Source of the DNA: JAGQPD01 sp020426865
GTDB lineage: Bacteria > Planctomycetota > Planctomycetia > Pirellulales > Pirellulaceae
Assembly (NCBI GenBank): GCA_041399065.1
Contig: JAWKTN010000013.1
Span: forward strand, 62,001-126,000
Direction of reading: 5' to 3'
DNA: 64,000 nucleotides
The position numbers were made by a program, and so were the translations under genes. This document shows positions 22,500-33,600 of the stretch, piece after piece (the stretch's first letter is position 1; each line of letters opens with the position of its first letter). The notes below the pieces were generated by a model, which was not told where the DNA came from, did no database searches, and worked only from the letters and a program-made list of their open reading frames with translations.

Positions 22500-23510
22500 T
22501 TACAAGGATGACATTTCGGCCAGCTGTTCGAGTAACCGCATTGCCGCCCCGCTGTCGACCGCCTCCTCAGCTCGACGCGCACATGAAGCAGCCGATGGCT
22601 CAACGCCCACCACATAGAGTGCCGCGGCCGCATTGAGCACCGTGATATCCCGCGGCGGTCCCGGTCGGCCGCGAAGAATGTCCCGGATCATCGCCGCGCT
22701 CGCCTCCGGTCCGTCGACTAGCATCGTCTGCTTCGTGGCCCGCGGCAGACCAAAGTCCGCCGGCTCCCATGGGAATTCGTGAATCGTCGTGCCGTCACAG
22801 TGGCTCACTTCTGTCACATCCTCCAGTGATACCTCGTCCATCCCATCCCGACCATGGACGATCAGTGCCCCTTGCGTCCCAAGTAACTGCAGTGCCGCCG
22901 CCAGTTTGCTCCGCAATGGTCCTTTCCCGACCCCCAACACCTGATACGGCGCTCGGGCTGGATTGCAGAGCGGTCCTAGCAAGTTGAAGATCGTGGGAAA
23001 CCCTAGCTGCTTCCGTACCTTCGCCACGTTTCGCATCGAGGGATGCATCAGCGGCGCGAAACAAAAACACAATCCCAATTCGTCGAGGCATCGTTCCACT
23101 TGCTTGACATTGGCGTCCACGTTCACTCCCAACGTTGCCAGTACATCGGCCGAACCGGTGCGACTGGTCACCCGCCGATTTCCGTGCTTGGCCACACTCG
23201 CTCCCGCCGCCGCCGCAACAATCGCCGCCGCGGTGCTGATATTGAACGTCGATGATCCGTCGCCCCCCGTCCCGCACGTGTCGACCAATTCCAGGCGATG
23301 CGATCGGATAGGGGTCATATGATCACGCATCGCCTGGGCAGCACCGGCGATTTCCGCTACCGTCTCCCCCTTGGTGTGCAACGCGGTTAACAGCAGCCCA
23401 ATCTCTTCTTCGCTGCACTTGCCCTGCATCATTTGACCTATGACATCCGACATTTCTTCCATCGACAAATCGATGCCGCCGGACGCTTTTCCCAGGATTT
23501 CCTTCATCAT
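22500..23510 (-). CDS. trpD: Anthranilate phosphoribosyltransferase
   Basis: It joins PRPP to anthranilate in tryptophan synthesis. The 336-residue protein carries the PRPP-binding VDTCGTGGDGSSTFNIST motif (about residue 76), KHGNRRVTSRTGSADVLATLG with the NR/KHGN anthranilate and Mg sites, and FAPLMHPSMRNVAKVRKQLG and FNLLGPLCNPA. All are family signatures. The double Met start and length are normal. It is not beside other trp genes, which fits the scattered pathway layout of planctomycetes. Confidence 0.96.
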   Translation of the reverse strand: MMKEILGKASGGIDLSMEEMSDVIGQMMQGKCSEEEIGLLLTALHTKGETVAEIAGAAQAMRDHMTPIRSHRLELVDTCGTGGDGSSTFNISTAAAIVAAAAGASVAKHGNRRVTSRTGSADVLATLGVNVDANVKQVERCLDELGLCFCFAPLMHPSMRNVAKVRKQLGFPTIFNLLGPLCNPARAPYQVLGVGKGPLRSKLAAALQLLGTQGALIVHGRDGMDEVSLEDVTEVSHCDGTTIHEFPWEPADFGLPRATKQTMLVDGPEASAAMIRDILRGRPGPPRDITVLNAAAALYVVGVEPSAASCARRAEEAVDSGAAMRLLEQLAEMSSL

Positions 23511-23702
23511 GATCTTCGTTTTCCTTCATCACCATCAGCCATCGGTTCGCCGCAATGCTAGTACCGTCTACTTGTAGCGCGCAGGACCGTTCCTTACAAT
23601 CCGAGTTAAGCCTTCGATTGTATTGCAGATTGGCTTTGCCGGTGTCCATCCAAACGGCAAAAAGATGCCCTACCTCACGTCTTGCGGAAGAAACTGCCGA
23701 GA

Positions 23703-24638
23703 ATGGCCCGAAAAGTTATCATCGACTGCGACCCCGGTATCGACGACGCTGTTGCCTTGTGCTTGGCGCTGTTCGATCCGCGACTGGAAGTCCTTGCGGT
23801 CACCGCCACCGAAGGAAATGCGTCGGCCGACCAGACCACTCGGAATGTGCAAGCCGTAATCGAACAGCTTGACCCTCCCCGTTACCCACGCCTGGGCGTC
23901 GCATCCCCCATCGAAATACCACCTCCGACCTTCGCCTGGAAACTTCACGGAAACGATGGTCTTGCCGATATCGGCTACCGTGTCAGCGAGTTGCACCACC
24001 AGCACCTGTCGGAGAAAGTCATCTGTGACGTCGTTCGTTCCAGCCCCGACCAAGTAACCATTATCGCACTTGGGCCCTTGACCAATCTCGCTCGCGCCCT
24101 GCGCCGCGACCCCGAACTGGCCACGATGATTGGACAGATCATCATGATGGGAGGGACCGTCGACGGCATCGGCAATGTGACTCCAACCGCCGAATTCAAC
24201 ATCTATTACGATCCTGAATCAGCCAGAACCGTATTTCAGTCGGCAACGACCAAGACGCTCGTCCCGCTGGACGTTACGCGCAAGGTGACCTTGTTTCTCG
24301 ATTTCGTGGATCAACTGCCCGAGGAAACATCGCGAGCAGGTAAATTTCTGCGCGATATTCTTACCTACTCGTTTCGCGTACACCGACAGAACTTTGGTAT
24401 GGAGGGAATTCAACTGCATGACGTTGTCGCGATCATGCTGGCCTTGCATCCGGAATTGTTCGAAACCGAACCAATGGCCGGTGATGTCGAAACCCAAGGG
24501 GAACTCACCAAAGGAGCCACGGTGTTCGATCGTCGGCCCCGCCCGGAATGGCAGCAAAATATGGAAGTCGCTACATTGGTCGATGTCCCCGCCGTGATCG
24601 ACGGTATGATTCGAGGACTGCGTTTGGCTGGAACTTGA
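23703..24638 (+). CDS. Inosine-uridine-type nucleoside hydrolase
   Basis: It hydrolyses the N-glycosidic bond of purine or pyrimidine ribonucleosides. VIIDCDPGIDDAVAL (from residue 5) is the calcium-binding DxDxGxDD motif. EGNASADQTTRN, ALGPLTNLARAL, IIMMGGTVDGIGNVTPTAEFNIYYDPESA and LHDVVAIMLA (final Asp of the active site) complete the family pattern. The ATG at 23703 starts MARKVIID; an in-frame TTG lies 21 bases upstream. At 311 residues it has normal length. Substrate preference cannot be read from the sequence. Confidence 0.95.
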   Translation: MARKVIIDCDPGIDDAVALCLALFDPRLEVLAVTATEGNASADQTTRNVQAVIEQLDPPRYPRLGVASPIEIPPPTFAWKLHGNDGLADIGYRVSELHHQHLSEKVICDVVRSSPDQVTIIALGPLTNLARALRRDPELATMIGQIIMMGGTVDGIGNVTPTAEFNIYYDPESARTVFQSATTKTLVPLDVTRKVTLFLDFVDQLPEETSRAGKFLRDILTYSFRVHRQNFGMEGIQLHDVVAIMLALHPELFETEPMAGDVETQGELTKGATVFDRRPRPEWQQNMEVATLVDVPAVIDGMIRGLRLAGT

Positions 24639-24642
24639 TGAT

Positions 24643-25434
24643 CTAGTCGCTCCCTACGACCGTCGACCCCCTTTTCCCGTGCGACCGTTTTATTCGGCAA
24701 TCGCACCTTGATACACCATCGGCAATTCGTTTGCCTGTCGTCGGGTCAAGTTGTATCAGTTTGATCCCCGTCCAAAACGATCCGTATACCATCCACATCG
24801 GACCGTCGCCGGTAGTGACGATTGCCGGATCAATCGCGTTATGGTCGCTCTCTTCGTTGGTCTGCACCACGATCCCTTGATCGCTCCAGTGGGATTCCGC
24901 TAACTGGGGTTCCAGCGTTGGCGAAGTCGCCAGTGCGATCGCCGACGTGCGTTTGCCAAACGCTGAGACGCTGTAGTAAAGCCGGTATTGGCCGTGCGTC
25001 TGGATCACGTCAGGAGCCCAGAAGTGTCCCCGGTGTCCCGGCACGACATCGTGGACCCATGTCGGCGGCGACTCGAACACGGGAGGTAGCAAATGCCAGT
25101 TCTGCAAGTCCTCCGAGACCATCGCCTGGACGCCGTTGCCAGTCGCGAGACAATAGTATTTGTCATCACGCTTGAGGATCGTGGACGGATCGTGGATCTG
25201 AGGTTGGCGTCGCGGCGGCGAAAGATTCACGGCAATCGATTCGTTTCGGTCGCAGGTGATCTTGCCGTCGGAGAAAACCGGATCGCGATAGAGAGGCTTC
25301 GGCGCCGTCGCCCCGCGAAGTGGACGTCCCACCGGCTGCGCCCCAAGCCGCTGCGGAACCATCCCGCCGATCATGCCCAATGCCGAAATCCACACGATCG
25401 CGATCCGTACGTATGTTGGATATCGTCGATTCAT
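24643..25434 (-). CDS. GH43-like glycoside hydrolase, C-terminally truncated
   Basis: After a signal-peptide-like start (MNRRYPTYVRIAIVWISALG), residues from about 78 match GH43: IHDPSTILKRDDKYYCLATG with the general-base Asp, HFWAPDVIQTHGQYRLYYS, AIDPAIVTTGDGPMWMVYGSFWTGI. After LIQLDPTTGKRIAD the family normally continues for another 100 residues, including the general-acid Glu (IEAPY) segment. Here it ends within 23 unrelated basic residues at 24643, four bases from the nucleoside hydrolase stop. The enzyme is probably inactive, so this may be a pseudogene. It was likely a secreted arabinanase or xylosidase. Confidence 0.8.
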   Translation of the reverse strand: MNRRYPTYVRIAIVWISALGMIGGMVPQRLGAQPVGRPLRGATAPKPLYRDPVFSDGKITCDRNESIAVNLSPPRRQPQIHDPSTILKRDDKYYCLATGNGVQAMVSEDLQNWHLLPPVFESPPTWVHDVVPGHRGHFWAPDVIQTHGQYRLYYSVSAFGKRTSAIALATSPTLEPQLAESHWSDQGIVVQTNEESDHNAIDPAIVTTGDGPMWMVYGSFWTGIKLIQLDPTTGKRIADGVSRCDCRIKRSHGKRGSTVVGSD

Positions 25435-25612
25435 GTTATGCTCTCCCAATCCGCAAGTGATTACTTTGTAGTTCTAGGTATCAATACTTGTTGGTTCTAG
25501 GTATGGTACTGCCTTGTTAACAGGTACAACAGTTATCTATCCTCAGTTGTTAATTCCTCAGTGGGCGTTGTTGCGTTGTCATTTTCTCTACCAGTAGGGA
25601 TCCGAGTCAAGC

Positions 25613-26323
25613 ATGCATCACACAACTAATGTCCAACTGTCGTCAAGCAGGTTTTCCCACGTCGGTTGGATTTCGTTGACGCTGCTGATCGTACCACTGT
25701 GTTTGGCCGGCTATGCATTAAAGACACAGGAAATCGTCGCCAAGATGGGTGTGCCACTCAGCTGTGCCGTGCTCGTCATCCTCACGGCCGCCCGCACCGT
25801 GGCATTGCGCCGTTCCGCCGTTTGGCTTGTCGTGGCGTTGTCATTCTCTGCTGCCGGAGATTGGTTTCTCTCGAATCGAAATGGTCGGGAATCGTACTTC
25901 CTGGCAGGGATCGGGCTGTTCTTCATCGCACACGTCGGCTACCTGGTGTTTGCTCGGCACTATGGAACGATTCACCGTCCGACGTTGTTCGTTTTGTTTG
26001 GTATCTTCCTGCCGTACTACACGCTGGGGATTTTTCCCAACATCAGCGGTAGTCTACTACCCATCGCCGTTTTGTCGTACCTGCTGATCTCTTGCATCGT
26101 TTTGTCTGCCGCCGCTGGATTCAAACGTCCTCGGTCGGCACGCGTGGCTTATATTGCGGGAATCACCTTGATTGTGTTTTCCGATACCGTCATCTCCTTT
26201 CGCGAGTTCCTGGATTGGCACGGTTGGGATTGGCTGATCCTGCCCACGTACTACCTGGCACATCTTTGCGTGACCGGAGCCGTGGTGGCCATCGCTGAAA
26301 GCGCAAGACAAGGGCAGGGTTGA
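25613..26323 (+). CDS. YhhN family membrane protein (lysoplasmalogenase-like)
   Basis: A 236-residue protein with about eight membrane helices. SFSAAGDWFLSN, GIGLFFIAHVGYLVFAR, and the later TLIVFSDTVISFREFLDWHGWD plus YYLAHLCVTGAV are the conserved YhhN/TMEM86 motifs with their polar Asp and His residues inside the membrane. Members such as TMEM86B cleave the vinyl-ether bond of lysoplasmalogens. The bacterial function is less clear. No operon partner is apparent. Confidence 0.88.
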   Translation: MHHTTNVQLSSSRFSHVGWISLTLLIVPLCLAGYALKTQEIVAKMGVPLSCAVLVILTAARTVALRRSAVWLVVALSFSAAGDWFLSNRNGRESYFLAGIGLFFIAHVGYLVFARHYGTIHRPTLFVLFGIFLPYYTLGIFPNISGSLLPIAVLSYLLISCIVLSAAAGFKRPRSARVAYIAGITLIVFSDTVISFREFLDWHGWDWLILPTYYLAHLCVTGAVVAIAESARQGQG

Positions 26324-26575
26324 CATACTGAGAAACTGATCTACCCCGCGCAACCGCCCCTCACCCGTCGTCCCATCATCATCCTGTCCCCGATCATCCT
26401 CCCTATTCCCCGGCGCCGAGTGGAAGGCAGGATGATGTTTTGTATCCGGCGACGGCTGACCCGTTATCGATCGTGACCCGTGTGTACAAAAATGCCGCCG
26501 ATGCGCATCGATCCATTCCGCTTCCGCTCCCACTCACCGTCCTGGAAGTCCGCATCGCGACCAACTGCGGCAGGA

Positions 26576-27958
26576 TTACTTGGGACCGAAGAAATAATAC
26601 TCAGGTTGCGATGGATCGCGACGGTCGGCTGTCACCGCCAATTCAAGTAGATGATAATCGCCCCACATCGTGGATTCTCCAAACGGCACGGTACCGCCGT
26701 TGGGCACGTGATCCCACTGTCGGGGTCGATGGTAGACCGAATGCAGCAGCAATCCCTGATGGTTGGCGTCCAAGCTCAAGTACGGTTCGTCCAAGAGTCG
26801 TTGGAGGACGGTAAGACCAGCCTGAAAGTAGTGAGTGCCGGCGGCTGGATCGTTGTGCCGTTGCAGGTAGCGGCCCAAACGGAGCAATCCCTGAGCGCCG
26901 ATCGCCGCCGCGGAACTGTCGACCGGTTCATACGCGTTAAAGGGATCGGCGGGATGATCTAAGGGCCGATCCATGTGCGCCAGTCCTGGTGCACCGGTGT
27001 CCCAGTAGGGGATCCCATCGGTCGGAGAGAGTTGGATGTAGAAATCGCTCGACGCTCGCGCGGCTTGCAATAGAACACCCACGTTGCCGACCTTACCACC
27101 AAACGGAGTGAAGGCATCTTCGTCGACGGTTTCGAGGAATTCCAACTGTTCGGCCGCACCCACCATGATCCAGGCCAAACCACGCGTCCATGTCGAGAAT
27201 GGTGAGTATCCTTGTTGTGTGCTGGGGCAGCGATATCGCCCATCGTTGACGTTGAAGATGCTTTCATGAGCTACGCGGCCCCAAACGTCGTACAAGTCAC
27301 GACCTTCGCCGTAGTAGACATTGTACTTGGCGGTCGTGCGGACGTGTTGCAGCAGTCGATCCAGCAGCGACGTGCGCAGGTCATTCTCGCCAGTCAGTTC
27401 ATGCCCTAGATGGTAGCCCATCGACAGGCTTCGAAGTGACCTGATCGTGTCACAGAAGAGCGAGTGCGGACCGTTGAACGAATAAATGTAGCCATCACCA
27501 TCGATGGTCGTGCTCCATCTAGATGCCTGAACGGCACTACTGACCTTCAGCGCCAGCTCGTAAAAAGCCAGCTCGCGAGGGTCGTGTGGGATCCGTCCTT
27601 CCAGCATTAGGCGGCGTAGATTGCCGTATGTGCTGACGTTGTTGAATCCGTGGTCGTGGACGCCGGTGTGACTGGCATGTGTCGCCATCCGCTGGAATGT
27701 GTTGTCGCGCCCGATGGTCAGGAACTGTTCGTCTCCGGTCGCGTCGAATTGCAGCAAAGTGCAACCGAATTGAAATCCCTGGGTCCATTCGGTCCAGCCC
27801 TGGGGCTGATACTTGCCCCCGACCGTAAACACGGGCGTGCCGAACTGGGGCGTGCAGGTCTGGTTGATCGACAGCAGCTTCGGTCCGGCCAGGTCCCATA
27901 GTCGGTCGAGGGCAGGTCGGAGGCTGGCAACCGTGATCGATTCGTCAATTCGTAACAT
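26576..27958 (-). CDS. GH88-like unsaturated glucuronyl hydrolase
   Basis: A 460-residue (alpha/alpha)6-barrel protein. Matches to GH88 are VHDHGFNNVSTYGNL (catalytic Asp region), QGYSPFSTWTRGLAWIM, GIPYWDTGAP, DSSAAAIGAQGLLRLG and GDYHLLELA. These enzymes remove unsaturated uronic acids from the ends of polysaccharide-lyase products by hydrating the double bond. No signal peptide is present, so it is probably cytoplasmic or exported another way. The start is uncertain: the frame extends to 28054, into the HtrA gene, but the ATG at 27958 starts MLRIDESITV. Confidence 0.85.
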   Translation of the reverse strand: MLRIDESITVASLRPALDRLWDLAGPKLLSINQTCTPQFGTPVFTVGGKYQPQGWTEWTQGFQFGCTLLQFDATGDEQFLTIGRDNTFQRMATHASHTGVHDHGFNNVSTYGNLRRLMLEGRIPHDPRELAFYELALKVSSAVQASRWSTTIDGDGYIYSFNGPHSLFCDTIRSLRSLSMGYHLGHELTGENDLRTSLLDRLLQHVRTTAKYNVYYGEGRDLYDVWGRVAHESIFNVNDGRYRCPSTQQGYSPFSTWTRGLAWIMVGAAEQLEFLETVDEDAFTPFGGKVGNVGVLLQAARASSDFYIQLSPTDGIPYWDTGAPGLAHMDRPLDHPADPFNAYEPVDSSAAAIGAQGLLRLGRYLQRHNDPAAGTHYFQAGLTVLQRLLDEPYLSLDANHQGLLLHSVYHRPRQWDHVPNGGTVPFGESTMWGDYHLLELAVTADRRDPSQPEYYFFGPK

Positions 27959-28019
27959 CGGCAACTCGTGGTTCGGCGCCGGTCGCCGCGACGAGGCCCG
28001 GGCCCCTGGCTCACCACGA

Positions 28020-29222
28020 CTACCGACTAGATGACTCGTTTCTGCGTTCGCCAACTCGGACCGTTAACCGATAGCCGTTCCGGTTCCGGTAGATGACCAT
28101 CGTGGCCTCGGAATTCACCTCCGTTTGGCCGACGATGTTCACCAGGTGCCCGTCGTCTTCGACTTCCACATCGTTAAATCGCAGGATGACGTCGCCGGTC
28201 CGCAAGCCCGCCTGATCGGCCGGCGAGCCGCTGGTAACACCGGTGACCAGCGCACCGACCTTCCGCGGAATTCCCAACTCCCCGGCACGGACAGCGTCAA
28301 ACGCACCATCCAGTTGCACTCCCAGATAGGCTCGCGATACATATCCTTGGTCATTCAGTTGGCGAGCCACAAACATAGCGAGATTGATCGGAATCGCAAA
28401 CCCAATCCCCTCGCTTCCGCCAGAATTACTTGCGATCGCGGTATTTAGGCCAATCAGTTCACCTCGCAAATTCAACAGCGGGCCGCCACTGTTGCCCGGG
28501 TTGATGGCTGCGTCGGTTTGAATGAAATCCTGAAAGACGACCGGCCCGTTCCCCAGCTCCAAATCCCGCCGGCCTTTCGCGCTGACAATGCCGAACGTGA
28601 CGCTTCGACTCAGACCAAATGGGCTGCCGAATGCCAGGACAAAATCCCCCACGTCCACCTTACTGCTATCGCCGATTCGCGCCGGAACCAGGCCCGGTGC
28701 GACCACCTCAAGCAGGGCAATATCGCTCCCCGAATCTGCCAAGACGCGCTGGGGCACAAGTTGACGGCCGTCTGCCAATTTCACTCGTATTCGGTCAGTC
28801 GACGCACTCAATATCACGTGCCGGTTCGTCAATACGTAGAGGTGGTCGTCCAGCCGCAGCAGAACGCCGGAACCGGCCTCTTCCACCGGCATCGGGTTGT
28901 CGCCCTCGTGCGCTGTGGTGGTCGGCTCCTGGCCTTCCTTCTCCGCCTCGATATGAACGACGCTTGGTCCGACCAACTTGGCTACCAGCCTTAACGTTCC
29001 CGCGAAGGTTTCCAAGTGTACGGAACGCTGGCGTAGATCTTCAAATCCGGCCGTCCGTTCGGCAAGAAGACGTACCGCATGATCGTCGTCACCCGGTTCT
29101 AACCGCATCGAGACTCGCAGGGAGTTGTCGTCGAGGCGGGCAGGCGTGTCTTGCGCGTATAGAGCAGTACTCACCACAACGCCATGCAGAAGAGAAGCCG
29201 CAAGTACCAGCGCTCGAGTCAT
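28020..29222 (-). CDS. HtrA/DegP-type periplasmic serine protease
   Basis: The first 23 residues form a signal peptide ending STALYAQ. The trypsin-like domain carries the triad His135 (LTNRHVI), Asp167 (SDIALLEV) and Ser245 (GNSGGPLL). FGSPFGLSRSVTFGIVSAKGR and DAAINPGNSGG are typical DegP segments. One PDZ domain follows (about 290-390: AYLGVQL, PADQAGLRTGDVILRFND). At 400 residues it fits the one-PDZ DegS/HtrA class. It degrades or refolds misfolded envelope proteins. Confidence 0.95.
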   Translation of the reverse strand: MTRALVLAASLLHGVVVSTALYAQDTPARLDDNSLRVSMRLEPGDDDHAVRLLAERTAGFEDLRQRSVHLETFAGTLRLVAKLVGPSVVHIEAEKEGQEPTTTAHEGDNPMPVEEAGSGVLLRLDDHLYVLTNRHVILSASTDRIRVKLADGRQLVPQRVLADSGSDIALLEVVAPGLVPARIGDSSKVDVGDFVLAFGSPFGLSRSVTFGIVSAKGRRDLELGNGPVVFQDFIQTDAAINPGNSGGPLLNLRGELIGLNTAIASNSGGSEGIGFAIPINLAMFVARQLNDQGYVSRAYLGVQLDGAFDAVRAGELGIPRKVGALVTGVTSGSPADQAGLRTGDVILRFNDVEVEDDGHLVNIVGQTEVNSEATMVIYRNRNGYRLTVRVGERRNESSSR

Positions 29223-29489
29223 GTAATCGCCTCCTTTTGCAGGGTGGGTAACATGCTTTTGGCAGGCGACAACGGTTGGGGAACCGAGATACAGTTGATT
29301 GCGACAGGATCAAGCCGAAAAAAAAGTCGTGCGACTTCCCGCAAACGATTGAAGGGCCAACAGCCATTCAACACGGGACTCGCACGACGTTGTTTCGTGA
29401 TTTCGATATTCGATTCGATATCAGACCGATCGCGATACCAACTAGCTCGATCGGGTCAATCGACTCAGGAGACGACGTTCGCAAACGAA

Positions 29490-29939
29490 TCAGGAGATAT
29501 CAAATTCGTAATCGCTTAGCGTTGTTTCCCTGTCGCCCACGTCATTGCCAAGGATCCTTCCCCAGTCGACGGGCCCCCCCGAACTGCCTCCGTGCTTTTC
29601 CAATTTTCGTTGGCATTCGATGCAGCAAGTTGCATAGGGCAATGCCTGCAGGCGAGCGAGCGGAATACTACCATCGCACCCTTCGCAAATGCCATACGTC
29701 CCTTCCCGCATCCGTTCCAATGCCGTTTCAATACTCACCAGCTCGCGGCTTTCAACCTCCGCTAACTGGGAGCTAATCTCATCGTGTGCCGAATCGAGTG
29801 CGAAGTCAACGACGTCGCCCGACGCCTGCTCACGCAGCTCTTTCAACATGCTGAGGTCGCCGGCCAATGCTTTTCGAAGGGCATCGCGACGCTTTACCAG
29901 CACCTCTTTCATCTTGTTGACTACATCTTTGCGTGCCAT
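29490..29939 (-). CDS. DksA/TraR-type zinc-finger protein
   Basis: A 149-residue protein. A charged coiled coil (DVVNKMKEVLVKRRDALRKAL to about residue 85) precedes GTYGICEGCDGSIPLARLQALPYATCCIECQRKLE, the CxxC-x17-CxxC zinc finger of the DksA/TraR family. DksA binds the secondary channel of RNA polymerase and, with ppGpp, tunes rRNA and stress transcription. The C-terminal tail (about 30 acidic residues) is extra. The ATG at 29939 begins MARKDVVN; an upstream in-frame start at 30023 is less likely. Confidence 0.9.
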   Translation of the reverse strand: MARKDVVNKMKEVLVKRRDALRKALAGDLSMLKELREQASGDVVDFALDSAHDEISSQLAEVESRELVSIETALERMREGTYGICEGCDGSIPLARLQALPYATCCIECQRKLEKHGGSSGGPVDWGRILGNDVGDRETTLSDYEFDIS

Positions 29940-30023
29940 TTGTTTACCCTGCCGCCGGGCGCCTTGGAAACCATTCCCTTGTTCTTTCACAAAACTCTCC
30001 GGTCGCCTCAAAAACTGTTCCAC

Positions 30024-30641
30024 GGTTACCGATCAATGCTGCCGCTACCACGCCCGTCTCTCACCCACCCTGATGGGCCGCCGATAGGGATGCCATCCCA
30101 CTACCATTTCTGAGGCGTCGTTCGACAACCAAACTATAGTACGCATCCGGGCAATAACGGATCGCAAAAGTTCTAATATTTCTTATTTCTTATTCGCCGC
30201 GTAAAACGCCGTAACCTATTGCAGTGCTTGAACTAACGGCAGGCCGACAGGCTTCCGCGGAAGCCGCCAAACGCCGCTGGCCGCCGAGGGACACCTCCCC
30301 AAAGGAGGAAAAACTTGTCCACCCCGCTCGCCAAGACATCCTCCTTGCCGCGCCAGCTGGTCATCCCCTCGACTCGGTCCGTACATGCCGCCCATTCGGT
30401 CGCTTTCCGATAATCGACATATTCGTTGCAGAATTACAGCTCTTTTCCCCGACCTGCACGATTTCTCCCACAAAAGACCCTCAATCCCCCGAAATGTTCG
30501 TCTGTTTGGAGACACCATCGAACAACCATTTTTTTCCGCGATCGATGTTGCTTTTTGACCGCCACCTACGCGTAAGCTACATCCCTTTGAGGGTATCTTC
30601 CGTTGATACAGCAACCGCGACCCGAGTTTTAAGGCCTGAAC
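30024..30641. other. Gene-free stretch with two small hairpins
   Basis: No convincing gene. Palindromes are ggcttccgcggaagcc (30250-30265) and cctcc/ggagg with a CCAAA-type loop (about 30294-30308). The stretch lies between the divergent DksA-like gene and the FHA-domain gene, so both promoters should be here. The hairpins could belong to a long 5' leader or a small RNA; I see no known riboswitch. Confidence 0.45.
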
Positions 30642-33600
30642 ATGTCCATGACCACTCCATCCATGGTCTATCCGCGTCATCCATCACGCTTGCTCGATAA
30701 CAGCGTGGGCGACCTCGTGCTGCGTGTGGTCGATACTGGAGATCAGCTCCGCATCCGCGGAAATAAATGTGCGATCGGGTCCGGTCCCGCGTGCCAGCTG
30801 CGATTGCAGGGCGAGGGCATACAGCCCGTACACTGCGTCATACTCCGCGGCCCAGATGTCTCGGCCATCCGTTGCTGGGCCGCCGGCACGCTCCTAAACG
30901 GCCGACCGTTCACCGATCAAATCCTCGGGGTAGGGGACGAAATCCGCGTCGGCAGTACCCGCATGATCGTCGTTCGCGACGATCGGACGAAAGCTCAAGT
31001 CCGTTCGCAGTCGTCAAGCGATTACGCGCATTACGGCACTCAAATCACAACTCAAAACGCCTTCCCGTCCGCTCAGAATCAACGCAAGGTGCAACGCCTC
31101 GTGCACCGTTTGCGCCGCGCAGAAGAGACCATCACGCAAATGCAGGTCGACGCCGCGTCCAATCGCTCGACCACCAACGCCTTACAATCTCGCATCGATC
31201 AACTGGAAGGCAAGATCGCTCAGTCGCCCGCCGGTACGCACGTTTCCGATCACAGCGAGATCGAACGGTTGCAGCAAACCATCCAACGGCTCCAACGGGA
31301 ACTCGAAGACATTCAGCGCCGCCTGACCCAAGAGCAATCGCAGTGGCAACTGGACCGCGAACGCCTGGAAAAGGAACTGGGTCGCCAGAACCACGAATTG
31401 GAATCTGCCCGCCGCCAATTGGAAGCGTCGCGTTCGACGGTCGAAGAGCAGCGAGAATCGCTTACCGCTGATTTCCAACATCAGCTTGCTGAACTCCTAT
31501 CTCAACTGTCCGGGCGCGATGAGGAAATCGCTCGCCTCAAGGCGGAATTCTCGCGTCAAGACGCCGAGCTCCAAGAACGGGAACAAGCTCTCGCCGCTCG
31601 ACTGGATGAACTAGAATCCGCACGGCAACAACTGGCTGATGACCGCGAACAATTTCGGCTGGAGCAGGAAAGCTGGATCGCCCAACGCGAAAACAATGAA
31701 GCCGCCGCTCAATGGGAATCTCGCATCGACGCACTGCGGCAAGAGCACTCCGAGCGCGAACGGCAATGGCAAACCGAATTGGACCGGCTGCACGCCGCCG
31801 AGCAAGAAGCCCTGTCGCGTCTGCACGCCCGTCAGGCTGAGTTTGAACAGCAGTCGGCCGAGTGGCAGCAACAGCTGCGTGATCGCGAAGCAGCCTGGCA
31901 ATCGCAACTGGAAATGTCCACGGAAGACCGCGAACGTTTCGCGCAATTAGTGGCCCACCACGAGTCGCAAATCGCCCAACTCCGCGATGATCATGCCACG
32001 CAGAAATCGCAGTGGGAAGACGAGCTTGCGGAGCTTCGAAATGCCGAACAACAGGCCCGTGCCCAGTTGCAAGAATTCCAAGAACAAGTCGCACAGGAAC
32101 GAGCCGCTTGGACACAACAACAAGACGACCAGCAAACGCAGTGGCAGCACGAAATCGTTCGACTGCAGGAAGCCGAACAAGCCGCCCAGCGGGAATTGCA
32201 CGCTCGACAAGCAGAGCTCCAATCGCAGTACGAAGAACGGCAGCAACGCGATGCACAGTGGCAGACCCAGCTGGAAAGCTTGCAGGCGAACCATCGGCAG
32301 GCCGTCGCAGAACTTGAGTCGCGTCAAGCGGAATGGGACGAGCAGCGCGCCGCTTGGGACGAAGACCGGCAACAACGCGAAGCCGAACTGCAGGATACCA
32401 GCGTCGCCGACGAACTGCGTGCCCAGCTCGAGACACTTCAGTCCGAACAACATCGACGTGAAGTAGAATGGCAAACCGAGCTGGCAAGTTTGCAGGCCAA
32501 TCAGCAGCAAGCGGTCGCAGAACTTGAAACGCGTCAGGCCGAATGGGATGAGGAGCGAGCCGCGTGGGAACAAGAACGGCAACAACGCGAAGCGGAACTG
32601 CAGGATACCAGCGTCGCGGATGAATTGCGTGCCCAACTTGAATCGCTTCAGTCGAACCACCAGCAGCGCGAAGCTCAATGGCAAACTGAGCTGGCAAGCT
32701 TGCAGGCCAACCACCAGCAAGCCGTTGCAGAACTTGAAGCGCGGCAAGCCGACTGGGACGGGCAGCGCGCCGTCTGGAAGAAAGAATGGGAAGACCGCGA
32801 AAACCAGTGGCAAGTGACTCTTGCGCAGGGAGCTTTCTCGACGAGCCAAGCTGCGCAAATGGCCGAAGAACATGCGGCGGAAATCGAATCACTCACTCAG
32901 CAACAGGCCGAGCGTGAGGAAGGCTGGAAGTCGGAACAAGAGAATCTGTCAGCGAATATTCGTGACCTGCAGCAAACCCTCGACGTAGAACGTGCCAAGT
33001 GGCAAGCCGAAAACCAGCGGTTGTTGCTCGAGCAGCAAGAGATGGAAGCTCGCTTCACCACCGAACGCGAGTCGTGGGAATCGCAGGCGCCGCCCGCAGC
33101 AAACCAAATGCCGAGTACTGACGCCGAACAGTCTGCCTGGGAAGCGGAGTCGGCCGAAGAGTCGTTTGACGCCTTTGAAGACTCATTGCGTAAGCAATGG
33201 GAAAACTCCTCGCAAGCCACGGCGTTCGACGATGACACCACCGGCGCGTCTGTTACCGAAAGCGACCAGGCTGAGACCGCTGACGATATTTGGCCAGCCG
33301 ACGGACCCTTGGCCGGATTGATGCGCCACGTTGACGAGCCGGAGGACGATCCGTTCCAAGTCAATGAACAACCGGCGTCGGAACTGGATTACCCATTTGC
33401 CGGCCGGCTAACCGAGAACCGACAGTCGGAACCGTCGGAATCCGAGGAAAGGGGACGCGACACGATGTCGCTTCTGGGAGACATCCAGGAGCACCAAACG
33501 GTCGATTTCGACTCGTCGGGCGACAACGACTCACTGGTCATTGCCGAGACAACCGAAGAAGATGCTCACGAGGATTCGATCGAAGAGTACATGAAGCAGT

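Noticed and set aside
31537..32892. Long minus-strand ORFs of 451 and 308 residues opposite the coiled-coil gene
   Set aside because: They are shadows of the low-complexity coiled-coil gene, with Arg/Leu-rich composition and no domain.
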